Source of the DNA: Flavobacterium sp. CECT 9288
GTDB lineage: Bacteria > Bacteroidota > Bacteroidia > Flavobacteriales > Flavobacteriaceae
NCBI RefSeq assembly: GCF_918731615.1
Contig: NZ_OU957226.1
Coordinates: 620,001-684,000, forward strand
Length of the DNA: 64,000 nt
Direction: 5' to 3'
In this document: piece after piece, positions 16,639-25,619 of the stretch
How positions within the stretch are numbered: the first letter of the stretch is position 1
How the letters are laid out: every line of letters begins with the position of its first letter
Program-made: the position numbers and the translations under genes
Notes under the pieces: model-generated
The model's database searches: none
What the model saw: only the letters and a program-made list of their open reading frames with translations
What the model was told of the DNA's origin: nothing

Positions 16639-18714
16639 ATGCTTCTAAATAGAATATTAAAAATAGGCTTTCCTTTACTTTCATTAGCGTGTTACTCTCA
16701 AGGTCAACAGTCAATTGATTCTTTAAAACAGGAACATTTAGAGGAAGTTGTTGTAACAGCAACACGAACAAAAAGATTGATTGCTACTTTGCCACTTCCT
16801 ACACATATTATATCTGCGGCTACTATAGAAAAGGCTGGCGTAACACGATTAGATGAAATTTTAGCACAACAAACTGGACTTCATTTGACATCAGATTTTG
16901 GAGGAGTCGAAGGATTACAAATGCAAGGTCTTGATGCAGCATATATTTTAATTTTAATGGATGGGGTTCCTCTTGTAGGAAGGAGCGCAGGAACATTTGA
17001 TTTGTCCCGAATAAGTGTGGGAAATATTGATCGAATAGAAATTGTAAAAGGAGCTTCTTCGTCTTTATATGGCTCTGAAGCTTTAGCGGGTGTAATTAAC
17101 ATTATTACTAAAAAGCCAACACATAATAATGCTTCGGGAAATGGATCCTTTAGATACGCTAGTTGGAATACTAATGATGTAAATCTGAATTTGAATTGGA
17201 AAAAAGAAAAAATTTCGGCAACACTTTTTACCAATTATTTTTCCTCAAATGGCTATGATTTAGACCCAAAAACGGAATTAAAAACAGTAGAGCCTTATCA
17301 AAACACCACCATACAACCCAGAGTATTTTGGGATTTTTCAAAAAATGTCAAATTTACCTTTGGGACACGTTTTTACAATCAATTGCAAGAATATAAAACG
17401 ATCATAAATGCTATTAATTATGCTGGTAATGCAACAATTTTAGAATGGGATTTACATTCAAAATTAGAACAAAAATGGGGGAATAATGTACAAGTAGACT
17501 ACGAATTGTATGCCACAAATTACAAAAATAATTCTTTCTTGAATAGTCCTGAAAATATACTTTTTGAACAAAATTATTACAATCAATTGTTGTATCGTCC
17601 AGAAATTAGAGCCTTGTTTAATTGGAAAAAAAATAAAATAATAGCAGGTGCGGGTTTCAATCATGAATCCTTAGATAGAACTTATTTTGCTACAAAAGTG
17701 GCCGTTCAATCTCAATATGTTTTTTCACAATTGGATTTTAATCCCTCGGAGAAAGTCAATTTTTTGTTCGGAATTCGGTATGACAATAATAGCCAGTTTG
17801 CCTCTCAATGGAGCCCTAAATTTGCTATGAATTACAAAGTCAATCCTAGTTTATCTTTCAAAACATCTGTAGGTTATGGTTTTAAAGCGCCTGATTTTCG
17901 ACAATTGTATTTTGATTTTACAAATTCCTCAGTAGGATATACTGTGCTGGGATATAATGTAGCAGAATCACAACTGAATGTTTTAGAAAAGCAGGGACAG
18001 CTGCTGAACAGAATACCTGGAATTAGTTTTGAAAATCCATTAGAGCCAGAAAGTTCCGTAAATCTAAATTTGGGGAGCTTTTATCAAAAGGAAAAACTAA
18101 AAGTGGAGACCAATTTTTTTTACAATTCGATATCAAATCTCATCGATACAAGAGTTGCCGCACAAAAAAACAATGGACAAAACGTATTCAGTTACTTTAA
18201 TGTTGACCAAATTTTTACTTATGGTCTAGAATTCAATTCTACTTATACGTATTCTAAGCAATTTAATGTTTCTTTTGGTTACCAATACTTAATTGCTAAA
18301 GACGAGTCTGTTATCAAAGCTGTTGAAAAAGGCACAGTTTACGCCCGAGATCCCGTAACATTAGAATCTTTCCAAATTAAAAAAGCTGATTATTTTGGGT
18401 TATTCAATCGTTCGAAAAACACGGCAAATTTAAAGTTTTATTATGCTGTGCCAAAGTTAAAAACCGATTTCAATTTACATGTTTTTTATAAAAGTAAGTA
18501 TGGTTTATGGGATTCTAATAACAATCAACTTTTAGATAAATACGATGATTTTGTAAATGCTTTTACAACGATCAATATTTCCGCTTCAAAAAAAATGCTA
18601 CAAAAGTTTACGCTACAAGCAGGTGTCAACAATCTTTTTGATTTTACAAATCCACAAGAAATTAGCACACTTTCGGGACGTTTATTTTTTACAAGATTAC
18701 AATTTAATTTTTAA
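16639..18714 (+). CDS. TonB-dependent receptor, HmuR-like (probable heme/hemoprotein uptake)
   Basis: Outer-membrane gated channel of 691 residues. A signal peptide (about 1-23) leads to a TonB-box-like LEEVVVTATR segment (about 34-43) and a plug domain with VEGLQMQGLD, ILMDGVP and the IEIVKGASSSLYGSEALAGVI consensus split over residues about 133-155. The 22-strand barrel includes GFKAPDFRQLYF (about 414-425), matching the FRAP-type motif of heme receptors with Lys for Arg, and ends in an aromatic LQFNF. An HmuY-like lipoprotein gene follows after 19 bases, as in hmuY/hmuR systems but with the gene order reversed. Substrate assignment is inference from this pairing. Confidence 0.85.
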   Translation: MLLNRILKIGFPLLSLACYSQGQQSIDSLKQEHLEEVVVTATRTKRLIATLPLPTHIISAATIEKAGVTRLDEILAQQTGLHLTSDFGGVEGLQMQGLDAAYILILMDGVPLVGRSAGTFDLSRISVGNIDRIEIVKGASSSLYGSEALAGVINIITKKPTHNNASGNGSFRYASWNTNDVNLNLNWKKEKISATLFTNYFSSNGYDLDPKTELKTVEPYQNTTIQPRVFWDFSKNVKFTFGTRFYNQLQEYKTIINAINYAGNATILEWDLHSKLEQKWGNNVQVDYELYATNYKNNSFLNSPENILFEQNYYNQLLYRPEIRALFNWKKNKIIAGAGFNHESLDRTYFATKVAVQSQYVFSQLDFNPSEKVNFLFGIRYDNNSQFASQWSPKFAMNYKVNPSLSFKTSVGYGFKAPDFRQLYFDFTNSSVGYTVLGYNVAESQLNVLEKQGQLLNRIPGISFENPLEPESSVNLNLGSFYQKEKLKVETNFFYNSISNLIDTRVAAQKNNGQNVFSYFNVDQIFTYGLEFNSTYTYSKQFNVSFGYQYLIAKDESVIKAVEKGTVYARDPVTLESFQIKKADYFGLFNRSKNTANLKFYYAVPKLKTDFNLHVFYKSKYGLWDSNNNQLLDKYDDFVNAFTTINISASKKMLQKFTLQAGVNNLFDFTNPQEISTLSGRLFFTRLQFNF

Positions 18715-18733
18715 CACTTTTAATATTTTTATT

Positions 18734-19366
18734 ATGAAAAACAAATTTTCAACCTCTTTTTTTACGATCGCAGTTGTGGCAATCTTTGCAACCTTTATTT
18801 CATGTGATAAGGATGATGCTCCACAAAAAGTAGTAGTACTTGAGACAAAAACAGTTTCAAATTTACCAGCTCCACAAACAGGTGGTCAAGGACAACCAGA
18901 AGGAGGGCCGTTCACCAAATTTAGTTTTTCTCAAAATGCAGTTGTTACAAATGATGTTTGGGATATTGCTTTTAGAGGGACAAAAATAATTGTTAACGGA
19001 GGCTCATTGATTGGTCTTAACGAAGAGCCATCTAGAAAAGGTGTTGCAGCTGTAAGTATTGTAACGGGGTCATTAAGCAGTATTACAGCTATTCCAGCTG
19101 CAAATACATTTGTTCAAGATGGTGATAAAACCTATTCCTTTCCTACCTCGGGTATTAATTCATGGTATGATTATAATGCTACATCGCATATTATTTCTGC
19201 CAAAGCAGGTAAAGTATACGTAGTAAAAACACATGATGGTAAATATGCTAAATTCGAAATTTTAAGTTATTATAAAGATGCACCCACATCTCCTGATGGC
19301 ACTTCTATATCTCGATTTTTTACTTTTAAATTCGTTTATCAAAACAACAGTTCAACCTCTTTCTAG
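18734..19366 (+). CDS. HmuY-like heme-binding lipoprotein
   Basis: Surface lipoprotein of 210 residues. The open frame extends back to 18557 inside the receptor gene, but the ATG at 18734 begins a proper lipoprotein signal with lipobox Cys24 (FISC), so that start is chosen. The mature region shows the HmuY family hallmarks: KFSFSQNAVV, NDVWDIAFRGTKI (about 76-88), NSWYDYN, and the late KVYVVKTHDGKYAKFEI strand pair. HmuY-type proteins capture heme and pass it to the cognate receptor, here encoded 19 bases upstream. The heme-ligating residues vary widely in the family, so the ligand is not proven by sequence. A terminator follows. Confidence 0.87.
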   Translation: MKNKFSTSFFTIAVVAIFATFISCDKDDAPQKVVVLETKTVSNLPAPQTGGQGQPEGGPFTKFSFSQNAVVTNDVWDIAFRGTKIIVNGGSLIGLNEEPSRKGVAAVSIVTGSLSSITAIPAANTFVQDGDKTYSFPTSGINSWYDYNATSHIISAKAGKVYVVKTHDGKYAKFEILSYYKDAPTSPDGTSISRFFTFKFVYQNNSSTSF

Positions 19367-19425
19367 AGGTAAAACTGTTTACCTTGAATTCATTTTAGTT
19401 GATTTTTTTATTTTTTTTTTGAATT

Positions 19426-19456
19426 AAAGAGGCTGTTTATTTCAGCCTCTTTTTGT
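19426..19456 (+). terminator. Terminator of the heme receptor operon
   Basis: AAAGAGGCTG (19426-19435) pairs with CAGCCTCTTT (19443-19452), followed by T-rich sequence. Confidence 0.88.
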
Positions 19457-19561
19457 TTTATTCAGATAATTTTAAAAACATTCCTTTTTTTATTACTAAT
19501 ACCTTTTCAACTTCAATACCAAATCATTAATTTTACACCTTAATTAAAGAGAAAAAGAATT

Positions 19562-20920
19562 ATGTTCGATAATTTAAGCGAAAAACTAGATAAAGCCTTC
19601 CATATATTAAAAGGTCACGGAAAAATAACCGAAGTAAACGTAGCAGATACTTTAAAAGAAGTTCGACGTGCTTTACTTGACGCCGATGTTAACTTTAAAA
19701 TTGCCAAAGATTTTACTACCAAAGTTAAAGAAAAAGCAATTGGTCAGGATGTATTAACAACGCTTCAGCCAGGGCAATTATTAGTTAAGTTAGTCAAAGA
19801 TGAATTGACTGAATTAATGGGTGGCGATGTAGCCGGAATTAATTTATCGGGTAATCCATCTGTTATTTTAATGTCTGGATTACAGGGTTCTGGAAAAACT
19901 ACTTTCTCTGGAAAATTAGCCAATTATCTTTTGACTAAGAAAAACAAAAAACCTCTTTTAGTTGCCTGTGATATTTACCGTCCTGCAGCGATCCAGCAAT
20001 TATATGTTGTTGGAGATTCTATTGGTGTTGAGGTATATTCAGAACCAGAAAATAAAAATCCAGTTGAAATTGCTCAAAACGCAATCAAACATGCTAAAGC
20101 AAATGGGTTTAATGTTGTCATTGTGGATACCGCTGGTCGTTTGGCTGTGGATGAAGAAATGATGAACGAGATTGAACGCGTTCATAAAGCGATTCAACCA
20201 CAAGAAACCTTGTTTGTTGTAGATGCTATGACAGGTCAAGATGCGGTAAATACAGCAAAAGCCTTCAACGACAGATTGAATTTTGATGGTGTTATCTTAA
20301 CAAAATTAGATGGAGATACTCGTGGTGGAGCTGCTTTGTCTATTAAAACAGTTGTAAATAAGCCTATTAAGTTTGTAGGTACTGGAGAGAAAATGGAAGC
20401 TATTGATGTTTTCTATCCTGTACGTATGGCGGAGCGAATCTTAGGAATGGGTGACGTTGTTTCCCTTGTAGAGAGAGCTCAGGAGCAATTTGATGAAGAA
20501 GAGGCAAGAAAAATCCAAAAGAAAATTGCTAAAAATGAATTTGGTTTTGATGATTTCCTTTCTCAAATTCAGCAAGTAAAGAAAATGGGTAACATGAAAG
20601 ACTTGGTAGGAATGATACCAGGTGCTTCAAAAGCGATGAAAGATGTTGAAATTGAAGACGATGCTTTCAAACACATTGAAGCTATTATTTACTCGATGAC
20701 TCCAATTGAAAGAAGTAAACCAGCTGTGATTGATGTAAAAAGAAAGGCAAGAATTGCAAAAGGTTCAGGAACCAAAATTGAGCAAGTAAATCAGCTGATG
20801 AAACAGTTCGACCAAATGAGCAAAATGATGAAAATGATGCAAGGTCCAGGCGGAAAAAACCTAATGAAAATGATGGGCGGAATGAAAGGCGGAATGCCGG
20901 GAATGCCAGGAATGAAATAA
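19562..20920 (+). CDS. ffh: Signal recognition particle protein Ffh (SRP54)
   Basis: GTPase of the signal recognition particle that delivers nascent membrane proteins to FtsY; 452 residues. The N domain (1-90) carries ALLDADVNF. The G domain has GLQGSGKTT (106-114), DTAGR (about 189-193) and TKLDGDTRGG. The C-terminal M domain is Met-rich (MMKMMQGPGGKNLMKMM) for signal-peptide and 4.5S RNA binding. All motifs are complete. folD follows after a short terminator-containing gap, an arrangement I recall from other Flavobacteriia. The SRP RNA gene is not in this window as far as I can see. Confidence 0.98.
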   Translation: MFDNLSEKLDKAFHILKGHGKITEVNVADTLKEVRRALLDADVNFKIAKDFTTKVKEKAIGQDVLTTLQPGQLLVKLVKDELTELMGGDVAGINLSGNPSVILMSGLQGSGKTTFSGKLANYLLTKKNKKPLLVACDIYRPAAIQQLYVVGDSIGVEVYSEPENKNPVEIAQNAIKHAKANGFNVVIVDTAGRLAVDEEMMNEIERVHKAIQPQETLFVVDAMTGQDAVNTAKAFNDRLNFDGVILTKLDGDTRGGAALSIKTVVNKPIKFVGTGEKMEAIDVFYPVRMAERILGMGDVVSLVERAQEQFDEEEARKIQKKIAKNEFGFDDFLSQIQQVKKMGNMKDLVGMIPGASKAMKDVEIEDDAFKHIEAIIYSMTPIERSKPAVIDVKRKARIAKGSGTKIEQVNQLMKQFDQMSKMMKMMQGPGGKNLMKMMGGMKGGMPGMPGMK

Positions 20921-20935
20921 AGAATTTAAAAAGAG

Positions 20936-20967
20936 AGTCTTAAAGTCGCAATGATTTTAAGACTTTT
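20936..20967 (+). terminator. Terminator between ffh and folD
   Basis: AGTCTTAAA (20936-20944) pairs with TTTAAGACT (20956-20964), followed by four T in all. The stem is AT-rich, so read-through into folD is possible. Confidence 0.7.
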
Positions 20968-20994
20968 GTCTTTACTATATTAAACAAAACAACA

Positions 20995-21876
20995 ATGCAA
21001 CTACTAGACGGAAAAAAAACAGCAGAAGACATCAAAAGCGAAATTGCTGTTGAAGTACAAAAAATGAAAGCCAATGGTGAGAAAGTTCCTCACTTGGCAG
21101 CCCTAATCGTAGGGAATGATGGCGCAAGTTTAACTTATGTGGGTAGCAAGGTAAAAGCCTGCGAGCGTGTAGGATTTGAGTCTACTTTGATTAAAATGCC
21201 CAACACCACCACAGAAATTGAATTGCTTAAAAAGATCAAAGAATTAAACGAAGACGAGCAAATTGACGGGTTCATTGTGCAATTGCCACTTCCTAAACAA
21301 ATTGACGAGCAAAAAGTTTTAATGGCAGTAGATCCAAGTAAAGATGTAGATGGTTTTCATCCGGAGAACTTTGGGAAAATGGCGCTGGACATGACTACTT
21401 TTATTCCTGCCACTCCATTTGGTATTCTAGAATTGCTAGATCGCTACGGGGTTGAAACAAAAGGAAAACATACAGTAGTTATTGGGCGTAGTCATATTGT
21501 AGGCAGACCAATGAGTATTTTGATGGGACGCAAAGGTTTTCCCGGTAATTCAACAGTGACACTTACGCATAGTTACACCAAAAATATAGAAGAAATTACC
21601 ATTCAGGCTGATATTATTATCACAGCCTTGGGTGTTCCCAATTATTTAAAAGCGGATATGGTGAAGGATGGAGCAGTTGTTATTGATGTGGGTATTACTC
21701 GCGTTCCTGACGAAAACCACGAGAAAGGATACGTAATCACCGGTGATGTCGATTTTGATCAGGTAAGCAAAAAAGCATCTTTTATTACCCCAGTTCCTGG
21801 TGGAGTGGGACCAATGACCATTGCAATGCTGTTAAAAAATACACTCTTGGCAAGGGAAATGAAGAGAAATAAATAA
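20995..21876 (+). CDS. folD: Bifunctional methylenetetrahydrofolate dehydrogenase / methenyl-THF cyclohydrolase
   Basis: Cytosolic enzyme interconverting 5,10-methylene-, 5,10-methenyl- and 10-formyl-tetrahydrofolate with NADP(H); 293 residues, normal length. The catalytic Tyr48-xxx-Lys52 pair lies in [10 protein letters not shown]. The folate/cofactor motifs [22 protein letters not shown] and the terminal [11 protein letters not shown] are all present. It supplies one-carbon units for purine and formyl-Met synthesis. The gene follows ffh by 74 bases and has its own terminator. Confidence 0.98.
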   Translation: MQLLDGKKTAEDIKSEIAVEVQKMKANGEKVPHLAALIVGNDGASLTYVGSKVKACERVGFESTLIKMPNTTTEIELLKKIKELNEDEQIDGFIVQLPLPKQIDEQKVLMAVDPSKDVDGFHPENFGKMALDMTTFIPATPFGILELLDRYGVETKGKHTVVIGRSHIVGRPMSILMGRKGFPGNSTVTLTHSYTKNIEEITIQADIIITALGVPNYLKADMVKDGAVVIDVGITRVPDENHEKGYVITGDVDFDQVSKKASFITPVPGGVGPMTIAMLLKNTLLAREMKRNK

Positions 21877-21890
21877 ATATTTCTAGATAG

Positions 21891-21923
21891 AAAGCCTCAA
21901 ATTTATTTTTGGGGCTTTTTTTT
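21891..21923 (+). terminator. Terminator of folD
   Basis: AAGCCTCAAA (21892-21901) pairs with TTTTGGGGCTT (21907-21917, with a G-T pair), followed by T. Confidence 0.85.
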
Positions 21924-21980
21924 GTCTTAAAATGACCTCAAAATAAAACTAGCAAAACGCTATAATCTAAATTTAAAGAA

Positions 21981-21988
21981 TACTTTTG
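21981..21988 (+). promoter_or_regulatory. -7 promoter box of corA
   Basis: TACTTTTG matches TAnnTTTG. It lies 110 bases before the corA ATG, implying an unusually long leader of about 100 bases. Confidence 0.6.
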
Positions 21989-22004
21989 CAACACTAAAAA
22001 ATAA

Positions 22005-22043
22005 ATGGTAATGGACGATTATTATTCGGAAATGTTAAACTAA
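22005..22043 (+). CDS. Possible 12-residue leader peptide upstream of corA
   Basis: A complete small frame (MVMDDYYSEMLN) starts about 10 bases after the predicted transcription start. It is followed by two short inverted repeats: CTTGAA/TTCAAG at 22051-22067 and CTATA/TATAG at 22071-22088. Acidic Asp/Glu codons and this layout recall leader-controlled magnesium transporter genes, but the resemblance is only architectural and the frame may be chance. Confidence 0.25.
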   Translation: MVMDDYYSEMLN

Positions 22044-22097
22044 TGTAGCACTTGAACTATTTTCAAGAGGCTATACATAAACCTATAGAATTTTGAA

Positions 22098-23024
22098 ATG
22101 AGAGCTTTTTACAAAAACAATAACGGATTAAGTGCCACTACTAATTGGACTCCAAACTGCTGGATCAATATTGAATGCCCTACCGAAGCAGAAAAAAAAT
22201 ACTTAATTAAAGAATTACAAATTCCCGAAGCATTTTATAATGACATTGAAGATATTGATGAAAGACCAAGGATAGAAATTGAAAATGGTTGGACGCTGAT
22301 TATCATGCGAATTCCCGCGAAAAGTAATGATGTAAAATTACCTTTTCACACGATTCCTGTTGGTGTTGTTTTTAAAGGTGAAGTTTGTATCACCATTAGT
22401 TTTCATAAAACAGAAATGCTTTCTGACTTTGTGATTTACACCCAACGTAAAAAAATCGATATTAAGGACAACTTTGATTTGGTGCTCAAGCTATTGTTAT
22501 CCTCGAGTGTTTGGTTTTTAAAATACTTGAAACAAGTCAATCTAAAGATAAAATTAGCCGAGGATAATCTAGAAAAATCAATCAAAAACGAAGAATTACA
22601 GGCTTTACTCCAAATAGAAAAATGTTTGGTTTTCTTTATGACTTCCTTGAAAGGCAATGATATTTTACTGCATCGCATCAAAAATATTAAATCCCAAAAA
22701 GAGCATTTTGATTTAGAATTACTAGAAGATGTGGAAATAGAATTGCGCCAAGCCCAAGAAACCACCAATATATATAGTGACATCTTAACGGGTACAATGG
22801 ATGCATACGCCTCTGTGATATCAAATAATATGAATACGATTATGAAGCAAATGACTTCAATTTCGATTATTTTGATGATTCCCACCTTGATTGCCAGTTT
22901 ATACGGTATGAATGTTCCCAACAATTTAGAGAACAATCGCTATGGCATCTGGATTGTAATTGCAGTATCTATTGTGCTTTCATGCTTTGGAGTATTTTTG
23001 TTCAAAAAGAAAAGATGGTTTTAA
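22098..23024 (+). CDS. corA: CorA family divalent metal ion transporter
   Basis: Inner-membrane Mg2+/Co2+ channel, 308 residues. The N-terminal ~245 residues form the cytosolic funnel with a long helical stalk (about 150-235, rich in Glu and Lys). Two C-terminal membrane segments follow. The first ends in the selectivity motif GMN (about 270-272, in SLYGMNVPN) and the second ends in the basic FKKKRWF tail typical of CorA. The protein is complete. The leader is long and contains a tiny ORF and inverted repeats that might adjust expression. It is followed by a separate promoter for the next gene, so probably monocistronic. Confidence 0.94.
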   Translation: MRAFYKNNNGLSATTNWTPNCWINIECPTEAEKKYLIKELQIPEAFYNDIEDIDERPRIEIENGWTLIIMRIPAKSNDVKLPFHTIPVGVVFKGEVCITISFHKTEMLSDFVIYTQRKKIDIKDNFDLVLKLLLSSSVWFLKYLKQVNLKIKLAEDNLEKSIKNEELQALLQIEKCLVFFMTSLKGNDILLHRIKNIKSQKEHFDLELLEDVEIELRQAQETTNIYSDILTGTMDAYASVISNNMNTIMKQMTSISIILMIPTLIASLYGMNVPNNLENNRYGIWIVIAVSIVLSCFGVFLFKKKRWF

Positions 23025-23066
23025 GAAACATTATTTTAAAAAAAATATTTTTTCTTCTTCCTTTTC

Positions 23067-23096
23067 TTGGATTATACATTAAAAATAATAACTTTG
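23067..23096 (+). promoter_or_regulatory. Promoter (-33 TTG, -7 TAACTTTG) of the membrane protein/regulator cluster
   Basis: TTG at 23067-23069 and TAACTTTG at 23089-23096 are separated by 19 bases, the best-spaced Bacteroidota-type promoter in the window. It lies inside the upstream extension of the open frame, supporting the ATG at 23117 as the start. Confidence 0.75.
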
Positions 23097-23116
23097 TAAC
23101 TCAAAGTACTTTTATT

Positions 23117-23731
23117 ATGAGTCAAAATATTCAAGAAGATTTAGTTCACATTCGTTCCATGATGGAACGTTCTTCAAGGTTTATTTCCCTTAGCGGATTG
23201 TCAGGTATTTTTGCAGGAATCTTTGCGCTACTTGGTGCGGGTTATGCAGCTTTTTTGTTTGAGTCAAATGGGATGTCTTATTTTGATGGACTGGAAAAGG
23301 TGTACAATGCTGATTTGATTTACAAACTAATTGCAGCGGGGATTGTAATTTTAGTTCTTGCTCTTCTTTCTGGATTTCTATTCACTTTTAAAAAGAGTAG
23401 AAAAAATAATCTACCAATCTGGACTTCTACCACAAAAGTGATGCTTTTGCAATTAACAATTCCTTTAGCAGTCGGAGGCGTCTTTTGTCTAGCTTTAATA
23501 TATCATGGTCTTTTCGCTTTTTTAGCACCAGCTACTTTACTTTTTTACGGATTAGCATTGGTAAATGCGGGTAAGTATACGTATTCAGATATTCAATATT
23601 TAGGATATTTTCAATTATTTCTTGGGTGTGTATCTTTATTTTTTCTAGGATATGGATTGATTTTTTGGAGCCTTGGTTTTGGAATTCTACATATAGTTTA
23701 CGGAACAATTATGTTTAAAAAATACAGATAA
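23117..23731 (+). CDS. Integral membrane protein of unknown function
   Basis: Membrane protein of 204 residues, counted from the ATG at 23117 because a promoter occupies the preceding part of the frame. After a polar start (MSQNIQEDLVHIRSMMER) there are about six hydrophobic segments, with a basic KKSRKNN loop near residue 95 and a C-terminal FKKYR. I do not recognise a named domain with certainty; similar proteins are encoded beside small winged-helix regulators in Flavobacteriia, as here. The next gene starts 2 bases after the stop, so they form an operon. Function cannot be assigned. Confidence 0.8.
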   Translation: MSQNIQEDLVHIRSMMERSSRFISLSGLSGIFAGIFALLGAGYAAFLFESNGMSYFDGLEKVYNADLIYKLIAAGIVILVLALLSGFLFTFKKSRKNNLPIWTSTTKVMLLQLTIPLAVGGVFCLALIYHGLFAFLAPATLLFYGLALVNAGKYTYSDIQYLGYFQLFLGCVSLFFLGYGLIFWSLGFGILHIVYGTIMFKKYR

Positions 23732-23733
23732 TC

Positions 23734-24027
23734 ATGGGTATTATCGATAAATTAAATAAAGATTTCGAAAGTCGAATCCGATTAGGATTAATGTCTGTAT
23801 TGATGGTAAACGATTGGATTGATTTTACAGAGATGAAGGCATTATTAAATACTACTGATGGAAACTTAGCAAGTCACTCTTCTTCTTTAGAGAAATCAGG
23901 CTATATCGAAATCAAGAAAGAATTTGTGGGTAAAAAACCAAAAACCTCGTATCGAGTGACCAATATGGGGAGAGCTGCTTTTGTTTCCCACTTAAATAGT
24001 CTTGAAAAATTATTCAAATCTAAATAA
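23734..24027 (+). CDS. Small winged-helix DNA-binding regulator
   Basis: Cytosolic protein of 97 residues with a single winged helix-turn-helix domain of the MarR-like/HTH_34 kind: helix region FTEMKALLNTTDGNLASHSSSLEKS (split over about 31-55), then a two-strand wing with Lys-rich IEIKKEFVGKKPKTSYRVT. No ligand or sensory domain is present. It begins 2 bases after the membrane protein gene, suggesting it controls or responds with that protein and the DUF4173-like gene downstream. Likely an autoregulator; that is inference. Confidence 0.88.
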   Translation: MGIIDKLNKDFESRIRLGLMSVLMVNDWIDFTEMKALLNTTDGNLASHSSSLEKSGYIEIKKEFVGKKPKTSYRVTNMGRAAFVSHLNSLEKLFKSK

Positions 24028-24081
24028 ACCTTTTTTTTAACTTTATACTTTGAAATGCAAAGTACTTTTAATTTTATAATT

Positions 24082-25467
24082 ATGAAAAAACTACATTTTA
24101 TTTTAGCAAGCACCTTGGTTTTTACACTGCTTTTTTACAACGAAGATTTGGGGCTTAATTGGGCTATATTTGGGATTGTACAAATCGGATTAATATGCTA
24201 TTTTTTCCAAGAGAAGTTTACCAGTAGGATGCATTTGCTGTTAGCGGTTGCATCGGTTTTGTCTTGTTTTGCGTTTGCTTGGTATGGCGATTTTTCGTCG
24301 TTTTGTGCCGTGTCTTTATCAATTATCTTTTTACAATTCAAAACTCAAGAACCTAAACTGAAATTGTTACAAGCTTTTCCTTTGGTTTTGTTCAATGGAA
24401 TTACTTCTTTAGGCCGTATATTCATGTTCAGTCAATACCTTCCTAAGCGTAGAATCAATAATGGTCTTATAAAAAAGCTGATTGCTTACTTTGTTATTCC
24501 ACTTCTATTTCTTGGATTGTTTTTAGTAGTTTACTCATTTGCAAGTGATCATTTTTTGTCTCTGTTTACCGGGTATTATTTAGACATAGATGTTTGGCAA
24601 GCAATTGTAATTTCTGCTTTGGGATTTTTTATTTCATTCACTTTTTGGAATTATTGGATACCAGAGATTTGCTACGAAAAGAATAGTTTATTAGATAATG
24701 ATTTTGATGACGTCGACAAGATTCAAAATAAAAACTCATTTTCGTTTTTGGATATTGATTTCGAGAGAAGAAGTGGAGAGATTACGTTCTTTCTTTTGAA
24801 TGCATTGCTATTGGTTTTCATTGTAACTTATAACTATGAGCAGTTTTTTGAAGTGGTTAAAAAATCAAATTTAAGTTCGGACACACATGAACGAGTAAAT
24901 GCTGTAATTTTATCAATTATCATGGCAGTTGGTGTAATCTTGTTTTACTTCAAAGCTGGCTTTAACTTTGATGAAAAAGCGATTTACCTTAAAAAACTAG
25001 CCAAGATTTGGATTGTTTTAAATGGAATTTTAATACTTTGTACCATAATCAAAAACACTGAGTACATTTCATTTTATGGATTGACCTACAAGAGATTAGG
25101 TGTGTTTGCTTTCTTGATTTTAGCAATAATAGGATTGATTGTTTCGTACCTGAAAATTGCAAAGCAAAAAACAAATGCTTTTCTTTTCAATCAAATGATG
25201 TGGGGTTTTTATGGGATAGTTTTATTAACCAGTTTTGTTAATTGGGGCGCTATAATTACTTATTATAATATTGAAGTTAATAAAGGTGTTGAACCTGTAT
25301 TTTTATCAGGCTTAAATTTTAATGATGAAATGCGTAGAAAATTTATTCAAGAAAACAAATTAGATGGTCAATACAATGAAATGATTAGGGAAAAGGAAAT
25401 TCTAAAAAATCAAGAAAGCTCTTTTTTGTCGAAAGCTTTGTATTATGAGTTTTTGAATAAAGAGTAA
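24082..25467 (+). CDS. DUF4153/DUF4173-like multi-spanning membrane protein
   Basis: Polytopic membrane protein of 461 residues from the ATG at 24082 (an alternative ATG at 24055 would add nine residues but nearly abuts a TATACTTTG sequence that may be a promoter). About ten or more hydrophobic segments are seen, with soluble loops around residues 195-225 (acidic) and 405-450. The YGLTYKRLGVFAF segment (about 329-341) is what I recall as characteristic of the DUF4173 family. The role is unknown. It follows the regulator gene by about 54 bases and has a strong terminator, completing a three-gene module. Confidence 0.8.
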   Translation: MKKLHFILASTLVFTLLFYNEDLGLNWAIFGIVQIGLICYFFQEKFTSRMHLLLAVASVLSCFAFAWYGDFSSFCAVSLSIIFLQFKTQEPKLKLLQAFPLVLFNGITSLGRIFMFSQYLPKRRINNGLIKKLIAYFVIPLLFLGLFLVVYSFASDHFLSLFTGYYLDIDVWQAIVISALGFFISFTFWNYWIPEICYEKNSLLDNDFDDVDKIQNKNSFSFLDIDFERRSGEITFFLLNALLLVFIVTYNYEQFFEVVKKSNLSSDTHERVNAVILSIIMAVGVILFYFKAGFNFDEKAIYLKKLAKIWIVLNGILILCTIIKNTEYISFYGLTYKRLGVFAFLILAIIGLIVSYLKIAKQKTNAFLFNQMMWGFYGIVLLTSFVNWGAIITYYNIEVNKGVEPVFLSGLNFNDEMRRKFIQENKLDGQYNEMIREKEILKNQESSFLSKALYYEFLNKE

Positions 25468-25485
25468 ATAGTGAATAAAGCATTA

Positions 25486-25531
25486 AAAAATCTTCATAAA
25501 AATTACTGCTGTTTTTATGAAGATTTTTTTT
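25486..25531 (+). terminator. Terminator of the DUF4173-like gene
   Basis: A 15-base perfect stem (25488-25502 with 25512-25526) containing ATCTTCAT is followed by a long T run. Confidence 0.92.
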
Positions 25532-25619
25532 ATTAATAACCTTGCTTTTAACGTGTCAATATGAGATATTTGCTTCACTATTTGGTTAAATTTAATATAA
25601 CCCTTAACCCAAAAAAACT

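Noticed and set aside
18557..18733. Extended start of the HmuY-like lipoprotein inside the receptor gene
   Set aside because: Only the ATG at 18734 gives a lipoprotein signal peptide with a lipobox Cys.
22982..23116. Extended start of the membrane protein at 23117
   Set aside because: A well-spaced promoter (23067-23096) lies in this part, so it is upstream of the message.
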